Source: Microbispora triticiradicis
Lineage (GTDB): Bacteria; Actinomycetota; Actinomycetes; Streptosporangiales; Streptosporangiaceae
Reading direction: 5' to 3'
Assembly: GCA_003260025.2 (NCBI GenBank)
Contig: QFZU02000137.1
Location: 1 to 42,987 of the forward strand
DNA: 42,987 bases
Part shown: positions 21,139 through 28,923 of the stretch, piece by piece
Layout: the number at the start of each line of letters is the position of its first letter
Numbering within the stretch: the stretch's first letter is position 1
Translations under genes and position numbers: made by a program
The notes under the pieces: generated by a model
The model's input: the letters and a program-made list of their open reading frames with translations, nothing else
Told to the model about the DNA's origin: nothing
Databases searched by the model: none

Positions 21139-22050
21139 TCAGCGCCGGTGCGGGTCGTCCTCGGGCAGCCAGGCGTCCGCGCTGTGGATGCCGAAGTCGC
21201 GGTCGGGGCGCAAGGCCTGCACGACGTTCAGTACGGAGGTGCGGTCCTCACCACGCCGCCACACCAGCGACCAGGTCCAGTACACCTCAGGCGCGACGAT
21301 CTGCCGCCGCACCAGGTCCGGCGGCAGCGACGCGCTCTGCCCTTTGGGCGAGTTGACGATCGGGCGGTCGCAGCGGCGCACGTGGTCGAAGAAGGCCGGG
21401 CCGGTGATGCCGCCGTCGGAGACGCGCACCGCGCGGGCCCCGGTCCGGCCGGCCAGCTCCTCGGCGTAGACGTTCCACGACGACCAGGACGTGAGGTCGT
21501 CGTCGAGCAGGACACCGGTCTCCGCGGCCGGAACGTCACCGGTGTCCTGGCCGGCGGCCAAGGCGTACAGCCGGTCGGCGCCGATGAGCTGCGCGCGCAG
21601 GCCGCGTTGCTCCAGGTCGCGGGCGCGCACCCAGCACACCGCGAGATCGAGACCACCGTCGGCGACCCGGGCGGCTTGGGTGTGCGAGGGCGCGACCCAG
21701 GCGTCGACGTGCACCCGGGCCACCGCCGCCGTACGGGCGCCCAGGTCCGGCGGGAGCCAGTTCACGTAGCCGAGCCGGACCGGCTCCGAGCCGGACAGCC
21801 GGCGGGCCCGGTGCCGCAGCTCATCGGCGCGTTCCACCAGGGCCCGCGCGTCGGCCAGCAACGCGGCCCCGGCCGGGGTGAGGGACACCGACCGGCGATC
21901 CCGGTCGAACAGGCGCACGCCCAGATCCCGTTCCAGCGCCTTGATCTGCTGGGACAGCGAGGGCCCGGCGATCAGCAGCCGACCGGCGGCGCGGCCGAAG
22001 TTCAGCTCCTCGGCGACCGCGACGAAGTATCGCAGCTGGCGCAGCTCCAC
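21139..22050 (-). CDS. LysR-family transcriptional regulator
   Basis: 303 residues from GTG 22050. The N-terminal winged helix is ELRQLRYFVAVAEELNFGRAAGRL, then LSQQIKALERDLGVRLFDRD and LTPAGAALL (residues 1-65). The effector domain follows (about 90-290). TAGCAT on the minus strand (22057-22062) lies six bases before the GTG, so the mRNA may be leaderless. It lies 178 bases upstream of the SDR gene on the same strand and could control it, although LysR regulators usually diverge from their target. The C-terminal effector domain is divergent and gives no clue to the ligand. Confidence 0.88.
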   Translation of the reverse strand: MELRQLRYFVAVAEELNFGRAAGRLLIAGPSLSQQIKALERDLGVRLFDRDRRSVSLTPAGAALLADARALVERADELRHRARRLSGSEPVRLGYVNWLPPDLGARTAAVARVHVDAWVAPSHTQAARVADGGLDLAVCWVRARDLEQRGLRAQLIGADRLYALAAGQDTGDVPAAETGVLLDDDLTSWSSWNVYAEELAGRTGARAVRVSDGGITGPAFFDHVRRCDRPIVNSPKGQSASLPPDLVRRQIVAPEVYWTWSLVWRRGEDRTSVLNVVQALRPDRDFGIHSADAWLPEDDPHRR

Positions 22051-22101
22051 ACCGTCATGCTACTGAGGCGGTGAGAGGCCAGGCCTACCAGTGGGCGGAA
22101 G

Positions 22102-22728
22102 TCAGAGGCCGACGGCCACCTCACTGGGCGCCGGCGCCTCGGCGCCGAGCAGCGCCAGGCAGCCGGCCCACAGGACTCCCATCCGCTGCGGGTCGTTGTA
22201 GAGCTTGGCGAACAGCACCTGCCCCTCCATCTGCGCCACCACCGACCGCGCGGCCTGCCGGGTGTCGGCCACCCTGGCCTCCCCCCTTGCGACGGCCTCG
22301 GCGATGACGGCCCCGATCATCTCGACGTGCGCGTCGAAGATCTCCTGCAGCCGCGCGCGGATGGCCTCGGTCTGGTTGCTCAGCTCCAGCGTCAGGTTGC
22401 CGAACAGACACCCCGCGACGCTGCCGCAGCTGCGCTGCCCGCTGCGCAAGGTGGCCTCCGTCGCCTCGAACAGCTGCCGCAGCCGCTGCAGCGGCGGCGC
22501 CTGACCGCCCAGGATCCGCTTCCAGTCGCGCTCCTGGGCGGCCCAGTGCTCGTCGATCACCGCCAGAGCCAGCGCCTCCTTGGAGGCGAAGAAGTAGTAG
22601 AAGCTGCCCTTGGGCACGCCGGCCGCCTTGCAGATCTCGGCCACCCCCAGGGCGGAGTAGCCGCGCAGCTCGATGAGCGATCGCGCCGCGTCGAGGATCT
22701 TCTCCTTGGCGTCGCTGGTCCGTCCCAT
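22102..22728 (-). CDS. TetR/AcrR-family transcriptional regulator
   Basis: 208 residues. The start chosen is ATG 22728: TACACT is positioned for a leaderless transcript and the protein then begins MGRTSDAKEKILDAARSLIELRGYSALGVAEICKAAGVPKGSFYYFFASKEAL, the TetR DNA-binding domain (about 6-50). The frame is open to 22788 but the extra part overlaps the operator. The C-terminal ligand domain has RSCGSVAGCLFGNLTLELS, found in the YxaF/LmrA-like TetR_C group. Inverted repeats at the promoter suggest self-repression. It ends 52 bases from the LysR start on the same strand. Confidence 0.87.
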   Translation of the reverse strand: MGRTSDAKEKILDAARSLIELRGYSALGVAEICKAAGVPKGSFYYFFASKEALALAVIDEHWAAQERDWKRILGGQAPPLQRLRQLFEATEATLRSGQRSCGSVAGCLFGNLTLELSNQTEAIRARLQEIFDAHVEMIGAVIAEAVARGEARVADTRQAARSVVAQMEGQVLFAKLYNDPQRMGVLWAGCLALLGAEAPAPSEVAVGL

Positions 22729-22734
22729 ACCCCG

Positions 22735-22773
22735 AGTGTACGACCGGTCAACTGTTTGATACCTGACCGGTCG
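22735..22773 (-). promoter_or_regulatory. TetR promoter and operator
   Basis: TACACT (22735-22740) is a -10 hexamer six bases before ATG 22728. Directly upstream are CGACCGGTCA (22741-22750) and TGACCGGTCG (22764-22773), perfect inverted arms 13 bases apart. A bound repressor would cover the promoter. Confidence 0.65.
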
Positions 22774-22812
22774 CCTAGAACGAGGCAAGGCCGTACGTGC
22801 ATCGAAGAAGCG

Positions 22813-23235
22813 TCAGCTCTCCGGTCGGACGTCGATCTCGGCTATCAGAGACTCGATGCGACTTCTGATCTCGTCACGGATCGGGCGGACAGCCTCGACG
22901 CCCTTGCCGGCGGGGTCGTCGAGGGCCCAGTCGAGGTACTTCTTGCCGGGGAAGATCGGGCAGGCATCACCACAGCCCATGGTGATGACGTAGTCGGAGG
23001 CTTGGACGGCCTCGGTAGTGAGCACCTTGGGGGCTTGGTGGGAAATGTCGATGCCAACCTCCTTCATGGCCTCCACGGCGGCCGGGTTGACCTGCTCGGC
23101 GGGCAGCGACCCGGCGGAGCGGACCTCGATGCGGTCGCCGGCCAGGTGGGAGAGGAAGCCAGCGGCCATCTGGGAGCGGCCGGCGTTGTGCACGCAGACG
23201 AACAGCACGGACGCGACAGGAGCGGTCGTGGGCAT
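22813..23235 (-). CDS. arsC: Arsenate reductase ArsC (LMW phosphatase fold)
   Basis: 140 residues from ATG 23235 (AAGGAAGA upstream). P-loop VCVHNAGRS near residue 13, MGCGDACP, and DDPAGKGVEAVRPIRDEIRSRIESL. It is the same family as the ArsC at 17676 and should reduce arsenate to arsenite in the cytoplasm. It diverges from an arsR-acr3 remnant; the shared intergenic region contains two ArsR-like palindromes and the 3' remnant of another arsC. With the Acr3 pump gone, its arsenite product would need another route, such as methylation or the MIP channel. Confidence 0.92.
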   Translation of the reverse strand: MPTTAPVASVLFVCVHNAGRSQMAAGFLSHLAGDRIEVRSAGSLPAEQVNPAAVEAMKEVGIDISHQAPKVLTTEAVQASDYVITMGCGDACPIFPGKKYLDWALDDPAGKGVEAVRPIRDEIRSRIESLIAEIDVRPES

Positions 23236-23248
23236 CTTTGTTCTTCCT

Positions 23249-23335
23249 TGCTGATGATGGCGGAGACAGGGTGGTGAGCAGGTCGGTGATGTGCGCGTCG
23301 ATCCCGTCGCGGGTCACGCGGACCGCCTCCGGGGA
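23249..23335 (-). pseudogene. Remnant of an arsC 3' end
   Basis: Upstream of the intact arsC the minus strand encodes EAVRVTRDGIDAHITDLLTTL, which aligns with the ArsC C-terminal helix EAVRPIRDEIRSRIESLIAE of the neighbour. No P-loop or other ArsC part precedes it. It looks like the tail of a deleted arsC copy, left when the island was rearranged. Confidence 0.5.
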
Positions 23336-23371
23336 GCGGCGATTTCCGGCTCGATCTCGGCGGCAGATTCG

Positions 23372-23412
23372 CATCAGCGTCGGCTGATGTGACAGTATCA
23401 GTACATGCTGAT
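23372..23412. promoter_or_regulatory. Two ArsR-like operators
   Basis: CATCAGC-GTCG-GCTGATG (23372-23389) and ATCAG-TACATG-CTGAT (23397-23412) are palindromes of the ATCAG/CTGAT type. The second overlaps the arsR start at 23405. They sit between divergent arsC and arsR genes, so one bound repressor could control both. Confidence 0.65.
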
Positions 23413-23719
23413 GTCAGTCGACACTGATCTATTGCGCGTGCTGGCCGATCCCCTGCGGCTGCAGATCGTGACCCTGCTCGCCCGGGAGACGCTGTGCACC
23501 ACGCATCTGGTGGAGGAGACCGGTGCGCGGCAGACCAACCTGTCCAACCACCTGAAGGTGCTGCGGGACGCCGGGGTGGTGGACACCGAGCCGTGCGGCC
23601 GGTTCACCTACTACCGGCTCAAGCCTGACGTCATCGCCGCTCTGGCGGGGCGGTTCGCCGAACTGGCCGAGACCGCTCACGCCACCGCCGCCACCGACAG
23701 GAAGAGGGCCTGCCCATGA
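23405..23719 (+). CDS. arsR: ArsR/SmtB-family metalloregulator
   Basis: 104 residues from ATG 23405 (an ATG at 23411 is possible). Winged helix: LLRVLADPLRLQIVTLLARETLCTTHLVEETGARQTNLSNHLKVLRDAGVVDTEPCGRFTYYRL. Cys residues in LCTTH, TEPCGR and the C-terminal RACP are candidates for As(III) binding; the pattern is the actinobacterial type and lacks the ELCVCDL box of the two other ArsR proteins here. CAGTAT six bases before the start could give a leaderless mRNA. Its stop overlaps the acr3 start (ATGA), so it was once the first gene of an arsR-acr3 operon. Confidence 0.88.
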   Translation: MLMSVDTDLLRVLADPLRLQIVTLLARETLCTTHLVEETGARQTNLSNHLKVLRDAGVVDTEPCGRFTYYRLKPDVIAALAGRFAELAETAHATAATDRKRACP

Positions 23720-23930
23720 CCGCCACCACCCCCGCACGCGCCGCGCGCGGGGGCGTGGTGGGCAAGTTGCCTTCGAGCTCGCGATCGCCATGGCCATCGC
23801 CACCTTCGGCGTTACCTCCGGCCAGGCCCTGTCGGGGGTCGTCGGGCCGCTGATCGAGGTCCCCGTGCTGGTGGCGCTGGTCTACGTCTCCCTTGCCTGG
23901 CGTCGTAAGTTCGCCGCCGCCGCACAGTGA
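23716..23930 (+). pseudogene. acr3: Acr3 arsenite efflux pump, internal deletion
   Basis: ATG 23716 overlaps the arsR stop and encodes a start-like MTATTPARAARGGVVGKL. After about 23772 the other frame gives FELAIAMAIATFGVTSGQAL, then GVVGPLIEVPVLVALVYVSLAWRR, ending at TGA 23930. That is the last transmembrane part of Acr3, including the conserved FELAIA and GPLIEVPVLVALVYV. About 300 codons are missing between the two ends and the join is out of frame. The pump cannot work. It is the only arsenite permease trace in the window. Confidence 0.85.
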
Positions 23931-24001
23931 AGGACACGAGTGTGCGACGGCTCTGGGCGTCCGATCATCAGGCGGCCCCGCGCGTTACTGGTCCAGGGGT
24001 C

Positions 24002-24367
24002 TCAGGCAGGACCGGCGCCGGTTAACAGCCGGCCCATTCCGGCCAGCACGCTCGGCTCGACCCGGTAGTACACCCACGTGCCCCGCCGCTCGGAGGCCAG
24101 CAGACCGGCCTCCTTCAGCTTCTTCAGATGGTGGGAGACGGTCGGCTGGGACACCCCGACGTCGGAGATGTCGCACACGCACGCCTCGCCGCTGGGAGCG
24201 GAGGCCACGGCGGAGAACAGGCGCAGCCGCACCGGATCGCTGAGTGCCTTGAACATCGCCGCCGTCCGCTCGGCTTCGGCGGCCGTGAGCGTGCGTTCGG
24301 TCAGCGGCGGGCAGCACGGCACCACCACATCAGGCTCCAGCACCGGCAGCGTCCGCCTATTCGACAT
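24002..24367 (-). CDS. arsR: ArsR-family arsenic-responsive repressor
   Basis: 121 residues from ATG 24367. An N-terminal CysCys (VVPCCPP) is followed by the winged helix: AAMFKALSDPVRLRLFSAVASAPSGEACVCDISDVGVSQPTVSHHLKKLKEAGLL and RRGTWVYYRVEP. CVCD in the DNA-binding region is the classic As(III) motif of ArsR. The start codon lies inside a sequence closely like the two boxes found at 24934-25014, suggesting self-control and control of the flavin enzymes. It follows the deleted monooxygenase gene on the same strand. Confidence 0.9.
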   Translation of the reverse strand: MSNRRTLPVLEPDVVVPCCPPLTERTLTAAEAERTAAMFKALSDPVRLRLFSAVASAPSGEACVCDISDVGVSQPTVSHHLKKLKEAGLLASERRGTWVYYRVEPSVLAGMGRLLTGAGPA

Positions 24368-24391
24368 CCATCTATGTTTACATACATCGAA
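24358..24391. promoter_or_regulatory. ArsR box at arsR start
   Basis: ATTCGACATCCATCTATG (24359-24376) matches the complement of the 24995-25014 box at 16 of 18 positions and covers the arsR start codon. A second half-site (CATACATCGAA, 24381-24391) faces it. Confidence 0.65.
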
Positions 24392-24438
24392 CTAATTCGG
24401 GAGAACCAGCCGATTCGCTCGTCGGACGGAGGGTTGGG

Positions 24439-24918
24439 TCAGCGGTGCAGGCGGGCGGCCAGCCGCCGGACGGTGCGTGCTGCGTCCCGGCCCATCCCTC
24501 GCAGCGAGTTGGATGACAGGTTGCGCTGCCACTCCAGCCCGACGTAGGCGAGCAGGGGATGGGTGAGGGAGGCGCCGTCTCGGTGCAGCGGACGCCCGGT
24601 AGCGTCCAGGGCGCCGAGCCCCGCCAGGTAGGGCAGGTCGGGACGGTAGCCGGTGGCCGGCACGATCGCATCCACCCGTTTCACGGCCACCTCGTCACGG
24701 TGGGGGTAGCGGCCCAGGTCCCCGCCGAACGGCGTCCCCGGCGACGAGCTGTAGCGGACCGGGGAGAACAACGTCAGGCTGTCGTAGTAGCGCGGCCACG
24801 ACCCGGCCGGGCGGTAGGCGGCCTCCAGCACCACCGGCGTCAACCCCTGCCACCGCAACGCGTACGCCGTGGCCAGCCCCGACTGGCCACCCCCGATCAT
24901 CACAACCTCGGCATCCAT
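24439..24918 (-). pseudogene. Flavin monooxygenase (ArsO-like), in-frame internal deletion
   Basis: 159 residues from ATG 24918 (AAGGAGAGGG upstream). It starts like a full FAD/NAD(P) monooxygenase: VVMIGGGQSGLATAYALRWQGLTPVVLEAA...GSWPRYYDSLTLFSP...YPHRDEV (to about residue 75). It then jumps to the C-terminal part VDAIVPATGYRPDLPYLAGLGALDATGR... and ends RDAARTVRRLAARL. Intact relatives are about 350-380 residues; about 200 in the middle, including the NADPH site, are missing. The frame is kept, so a protein could be made but should not be an active monooxygenase. It diverges from the intact FAD enzyme gene and probably shares its ArsR sites. Confidence 0.8.
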
Positions 24919-24933
24919 GACGAACCCTCTCCT

Positions 24934-25014
24934 TATTTCGATGAGCGTCTATGTTGACGGTCATCGAATCAGGTGCCATGCTGGCCGCGCAACTCATAGA
25001 CGGATGTCGAAATA
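24934..25014. promoter_or_regulatory. Inverted pair of ArsR boxes between divergent flavin genes
   Basis: CATAGACG-N4-TCGAAATA occurs at 24995-25014 and, inverted, at 24934-24953 (16 of 20 positions the same). In addition TTCGATGA (24937-24944) faces TCATCGAA (24961-24968). The placement between two divergent starts and the match to the arsR start region mark these as sites of the ArsR at 24002. Confidence 0.7.
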
Positions 25015-25024
25015 GGGAGACGTC

Positions 25025-26380
25025 GTGACTATGCCCGCCGCTGAACTGCCCATTGTCGTGATCGGAGCCGGTCCCATCGGCCTTGCCGCTGCCGCCCACC
25101 TGATCGACCGCGGACTGGAGCCGCTGGTGCTGGAGGCCGGCCCCGCGGCCGGATCCGCCGTCCGGGAATGGTCACACGTGCGGCTGTTCTCCACCTGGGG
25201 CGAGGTCGTCGACCCTGCCGCCGAAAAGCTGCTCGCCCCGACCGGCTGGGTCCGCCCGGACGCGGCGACGTACCCGACCGGCGGAGACTGGGCCGAGCTG
25301 TACCTGCAGCCGCTCGCCGACGCACTCGGCGACAAGGTCCGCTACACCACCACCGTCACCGGCGTGGCCAAGGCCGGCCGCGACCGCGTCGTCGACTCCG
25401 GCCGCGACGAGCAGCCCTTCACGGTGCACGTACGCACCGCCGACGGCCGCGAAGAGCGAATCACCGCCCGCGCGGTCATCGACGCCTCCGGCACCTGGAC
25501 CACCCCGAACCCGCTCGGCGGCGACGGCCTGCCCGCGCTCGGCGAAAAGAGCGCGGCCGACCGCATCTCCTACCGCGTCCCCGACCTGCGCGACCCCGCC
25601 GTACGTGCCCGATACGCCGGTCGGCGCACCGCAGTGGTCGGCTCCGGAGCCTCGGCCTTCACCGCGCTGGCCGCCCTCGCCGACCTGGCCACCCAGGAGC
25701 CGGGCACACACGCGGTCTGGATCCTGCGACGCGGCATCGGCGCCGGCACCTTCGGCGGCGGCGAGGCCGACCAGCTCCCCGCACGCGGCGCCCTCGGGCT
25801 CGCCGCCAAGGCAGCCGTCGAGGCCGGCCACGCCACCGCGATCACCGGCTTTCGCACCGCCGCCGTACAGCGGGACGGCGACCGCCTGGTCCTCGTCGCC
25901 GACGACGACCGGGCCACCGAGCCGGTCGACGAGGTCATCGTGGCAACCGGCTTCCGTCCCGACCTGTCGTTCCTGACCGAGCTCCGCCTCGGCCTGGACG
26001 AGCGCCTGCAGGCCCCCCTCGCGCTGGCACCGCTGATCGACCCCAACGTCCACTCCTGCGGCACGGTCTACCCCCACGGCGAGGGCGAACTGTCCCACCC
26101 CGAGCAGGGCGTCTACCTGGCCGGGATGAAGTCCTACGGCCGCGCCCCGACGTTCCTGGCCATGACCGGATATGAGCAGACCCGCTCCATCGCCGCCGCC
26201 CTGGCCGGCGACCGCGAGGCCGCCGAACGCGTCGAGCTCGTCCTGCCCGAGACCGGGGTGTGCGGCGGCTCCGGCCTGTTCGACCAGCCCGACGCGGCGC
26301 AGGCGTCCGGCGGCTGCTGCGCCGCCCCGGCCACGCTGCAGATCGGCATCGGCGCTCCCGCCTCCTCCGGTGGCTGCTGA
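25025..26380 (+). CDS. FAD-dependent oxidoreductase of arsenic islands, Cys-rich C-terminus
   Basis: 451 residues from GTG 25025 (AGGGAGACGTC upstream). FAD motif VVIGAGPIGLAAAAHL at about 10-25; second dinucleotide motif VVGSGASAFTALAAL at about 200-215; VIVATGFRPDLSFL near 310. The C-terminal tail has CGG, GGCC and a final GGC, giving four Cys that could bind As(III). Similar flavoproteins are found beside arsR in actinomycetes; they are annotated as NAD(P)-binding or ArsO-like enzymes and their exact reaction is not settled. It diverges from the deleted monooxygenase across the ArsR boxes. It could oxidise arsenite or an organoarsenical, or transfer electrons to a thiol partner; this is inference. 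Confidence 0.78.
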   Translation: MTMPAAELPIVVIGAGPIGLAAAAHLIDRGLEPLVLEAGPAAGSAVREWSHVRLFSTWGEVVDPAAEKLLAPTGWVRPDAATYPTGGDWAELYLQPLADALGDKVRYTTTVTGVAKAGRDRVVDSGRDEQPFTVHVRTADGREERITARAVIDASGTWTTPNPLGGDGLPALGEKSAADRISYRVPDLRDPAVRARYAGRRTAVVGSGASAFTALAALADLATQEPGTHAVWILRRGIGAGTFGGGEADQLPARGALGLAAKAAVEAGHATAITGFRTAAVQRDGDRLVLVADDDRATEPVDEVIVATGFRPDLSFLTELRLGLDERLQAPLALAPLIDPNVHSCGTVYPHGEGELSHPEQGVYLAGMKSYGRAPTFLAMTGYEQTRSIAAALAGDREAAERVELVLPETGVCGGSGLFDQPDAAQASGGCCAAPATLQIGIGAPASSGGC

Positions 26381-26413
26381 CGGCGGGTGCTGACGGCGGG
26401 TGCTGACGGCGGG
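26375..26413. repeat. Three tandem 13-bp repeats at the flavoprotein stop codon
   Basis: TGCTGACGGCGGG is present three times head to tail. The first copy contains the TGA stop at 26378-26380. Copy-number change would leave the protein end unchanged because the stop is in the first copy. Confidence 0.9.
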
Positions 26414-26525
26414 TGCCTTCCCCGTGCTCAACCCGGCCATCACCGTCGGCACCGGCGCACGGGGCCGAACCGCACCCCGCCGCCCATACACGTCTCTTAC
26501 AGCCGCCGGTTCCGCACTGGTGACG

Positions 26526-27761
26526 TCAGACGGCGGGGCTGCGGCGTTCGATCATGAGGACGTCGCGCCAGACGCCGTGATGGCGGCCGACGCGTTCGCG
26601 GGTCCCGAGGACGCGGAAGCCGGCCGCCCGGTGCAGGGCCAGGCTGGCCGTGTTCTCGGGGAACACGCCGGACTGGATGGTCCAGATCCCGGCGTCCTCG
26701 CTGGCGGCGACGAAGGCGTCCAGAAGGGCCCGGCCCAGGCCCCGGGAACCGTAGCCGGGGTGGACGTAGATGCTGTGTTCGACCACGCCCGCGTAGACGG
26801 GACGGGCGGAGACGCGGGAGGCGGCCACCCAGGCCACCACCTGATCCGTACGGGTGTCGGCGACGACGTAACGCAGGTTGCCGAGGCGAGCGGAACTGAA
26901 CGTCTCCCAGGACGGGGCGGTGGTCTCGAAGCTGGCATGGCCGGTGTCGAGGCCGAGCTGGTAGACGCTCAGAACCTGGTCGGCGTCCTCGGCCCGCATG
27001 GGGCGGATCTCGAAGCCGGGGGCGACGGAGGGCTTGACGGCCTTCACGATGGCGGAATGGACGCCGTCGCCGTGGTCGGCGGTCGGGGTGATGGTGATGC
27101 CGGTGAAGCCGGCGTCCAGGAGCAGCGTGCGATACTCGCCGACGGTCAGGGAGCCGGCCGTGCACCCGATGCGGGTCTCGGTGCGGCGGCGCAGGTCCTG
27201 GTCGGGTACGGAGTCGTCGGTGACGACATCGCTGACGCCGAAGCGGCCGCCGGGGCGCAGGACGCGGAACGCCTCGGCGAGAGTGCCGGCCTTGTCGTCG
27301 GACAGGTTGATGACGCAGTTGGAGATGACCACGTCGACCGTGCGGCCGGGCAGCGGGACGTGCTCGATGGTGCCGTGCAGGAACTCGGTGTTGGTCACGC
27401 CTGCCTGTGCGGCGTTGTCCCGGGCGAGGCTCAGCATGTCGGGGCTGGCGTCCAGGCCGTAGACCTTGCCGGTGGGGCCGACGCGGCGGGCGGACAGCAG
27501 GACGTCGATTCCGCCGCCGGAGCCGAGGTCGAGCACGACGTCGCCCTCATGGAGGTCGGCGACGGCGACGGGATTGCCGCAGCCCAGACTGGCGCGCAGG
27601 GCGCCGTCGGGCAGGGCGGCGGTGTCGTCGTAGCCGGCCGCGCCGAAGCAACCCTCCTCGAAGGAGGCGTCATCCGCTGAGGCGGGGTCGTGGCCGGGCC
27701 GGCCGGTCATCGCGGTCCTGGCGAACCTGGAGTAGCGGTCGACGATCTCCTCGTGGGCCAC
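26526..27761 (-). CDS. arsM: ArsM-ArsN-like fusion: arsenite methyltransferase + GNAT acetyltransferase
   Basis: 411 residues. The start is GTG 27761 because AAGGAGG lies six bases upstream. Residues 1-245 are Ars[11 protein letters not shown], motif [31 protein letters not shown], and three Cys (C61 in SLGCGNP, C149 in ISNCVINL, C200 in TRIGCTAGS) at the places of the As(III)-binding triad, plus C38. It should methylate arsenite using SAM. Residues 250-411 are a GNAT domain of the phosphinothricin acetyltransferase/ArsN type: [50 protein letters not shown]. ArsN acetylates arsinothricin or phosphinothricin. Both domains look complete. The gene follows the G3E GTPase gene by 61 bases on the same strand. 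Confidence 0.88.
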   Translation of the reverse strand: MAHEEIVDRYSRFARTAMTGRPGHDPASADDASFEEGCFGAAGYDDTAALPDGALRASLGCGNPVAVADLHEGDVVLDLGSGGGIDVLLSARRVGPTGKVYGLDASPDMLSLARDNAAQAGVTNTEFLHGTIEHVPLPGRTVDVVISNCVINLSDDKAGTLAEAFRVLRPGGRFGVSDVVTDDSVPDQDLRRRTETRIGCTAGSLTVGEYRTLLLDAGFTGITITPTADHGDGVHSAIVKAVKPSVAPGFEIRPMRAEDADQVLSVYQLGLDTGHASFETTAPSWETFSSARLGNLRYVVADTRTDQVVAWVAASRVSARPVYAGVVEHSIYVHPGYGSRGLGRALLDAFVAASEDAGIWTIQSGVFPENTASLALHRAAGFRVLGTRERVGRHHGVWRDVLMIERRSPAV

Positions 27762-27784
27762 GGCGGCCTCCTTCACGCGCAGGT

Positions 27785-27812
27785 GGGGGCGGCGGGGACC
27801 CCGGCCGCCCCC
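27785..27812 (-). terminator. Strong intercistronic hairpin before arsM-arsN
   Basis: GGGGGCGGC (27785-27793) pairs with GCCGCCCCC (27804-27812); the loop holds GGGG-A-CCCC. It begins about 10 bases after the G3E stop and ends 10 bases before the arsM ribosome binding site. It may be an attenuator or an mRNA-processing barrier. Confidence 0.4.
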
Positions 27813-27822
27813 CAATTCCATC

Positions 27823-28923
27823 TCATCCTGCCGCGGCGGGAATCCGGTAGGTGGGACGCGGGTAGCCGGGCTTGAACGACGGTACGCCCGCGCTCTGTAC
27901 GGCTGATGTGCCGGTGGCGGCGGACACCTCCGCCACCGCCTCGGCCACGGCGGCGTCGAGCTCGGCGGGCTCGCACGCGACGCGGGCGTTGAGCCGTGCC
28001 TCCGCCCCGGTGAACATCCTCCCCGCGACGGCGTCCACGGTCGGCTCGGCGCCGCCGGCGGTCACGCTCACCTTGCTCAGGTCACCGGCGGACTCGAGGC
28101 TGACCTTCACGTGGCCGATCATCCAGCCGTTGCGGGCGGCGGTCGCGGACAGGTGCTCCAGCAGCGCACGGGCCCAGGCGTCCGGGTCGAAGCCCTCCAC
28201 CGCCGTCACGTCGAAGCTGAGGTTCAGCCACGCCAGCGCGGCCTCGGCGTTGGCGTAGCGGTCGTAGTCGATGTCGAGGCCGCGCCCGACGGGCTTCGAG
28301 CCCAGCCAGAGAGACACCAGTTGGTCCAGCCCTTCGCCGGTTTTCGCGGAGTAGCCGAGCACGGTGGCCGTGGGGTATCGCTCGCGCAGATCCGCGGTGA
28401 TGGCGGCGGCTTCCGCCGCGTCGAGCAGGTCGATCTTGTTGAGCGCGATCACGTCGGCTTCCTGTAACTGCTTGCCGAACAGGTAGGACATGTCCGACTC
28501 CGTGTCGTCCAGCGGCAGCGACGTACGAAGCGCGTCAAGCCTTTCCGGTTCGACGACAACCAGGAGGGGGGCGGGCGTGAAACGTTCACCGTAGTGGGCG
28601 CTGAGCGGCCGGATGACGGTGGCCTGCAGATCTGTGCAACTGCCCACCGCCTCGGCGAGCAGTGTGTCCACCTGGTGGCCGTCGACCAGACGCTGCGCGA
28701 CGGTCAGCAGGTCTTCGAACCGGCAGCAGAAACATCCACCCGTGACCTCGCCGGCCTCCGCGATCGCGGACTTGGCGAGCTGGGTGTCCACCAGTTCGGT
28801 GCCCTGGTCGTTGGTGATGACCGCGACCCTGCGGCCCTGCGACTGGAGATGTTTCGCGACCGCGACGAGAGTGGTGGTCTTGCCCGCCCCGAGAAAACCG
28901 CTCAAGGTCATGAAGGTGATCAA
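27823..28923 (-). CDS. G3E-family GTPase / metallochaperone (COG0523, CobW-like)
   Basis: 366 residues from TTG 28923; ATG 28911 is an alternative. Walker A GFLGAGKTT at about 9-17, the metal-binding GGCFCC (CxCC) at about 62-67, and NKID near 160 are all present, followed by a CobW C-terminal domain (WMIGHVKVSLES). COG0523 proteins deliver or sense Zn, Co, Ni and similar metals. The usual CobW C-terminal Cys/His-rich stretch is not seen. Its place directly upstream of arsM is unusual; it may serve a thiophilic metalloid or zinc supply when thiols are blocked. A tandem of small inverted repeats and AT-richer DNA lie upstream. Confidence 0.85.
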   Translation of the reverse strand: MITFMTLSGFLGAGKTTTLVAVAKHLQSQGRRVAVITNDQGTELVDTQLAKSAIAEAGEVTGGCFCCRFEDLLTVAQRLVDGHQVDTLLAEAVGSCTDLQATVIRPLSAHYGERFTPAPLLVVVEPERLDALRTSLPLDDTESDMSYLFGKQLQEADVIALNKIDLLDAAEAAAITADLRERYPTATVLGYSAKTGEGLDQLVSLWLGSKPVGRGLDIDYDRYANAEAALAWLNLSFDVTAVEGFDPDAWARALLEHLSATAARNGWMIGHVKVSLESAGDLSKVSVTAGGAEPTVDAVAGRMFTGAEARLNARVACEPAELDAAVAEAVAEVSAATGTSAVQSAGVPSFKPGYPRPTYRIPAAAG

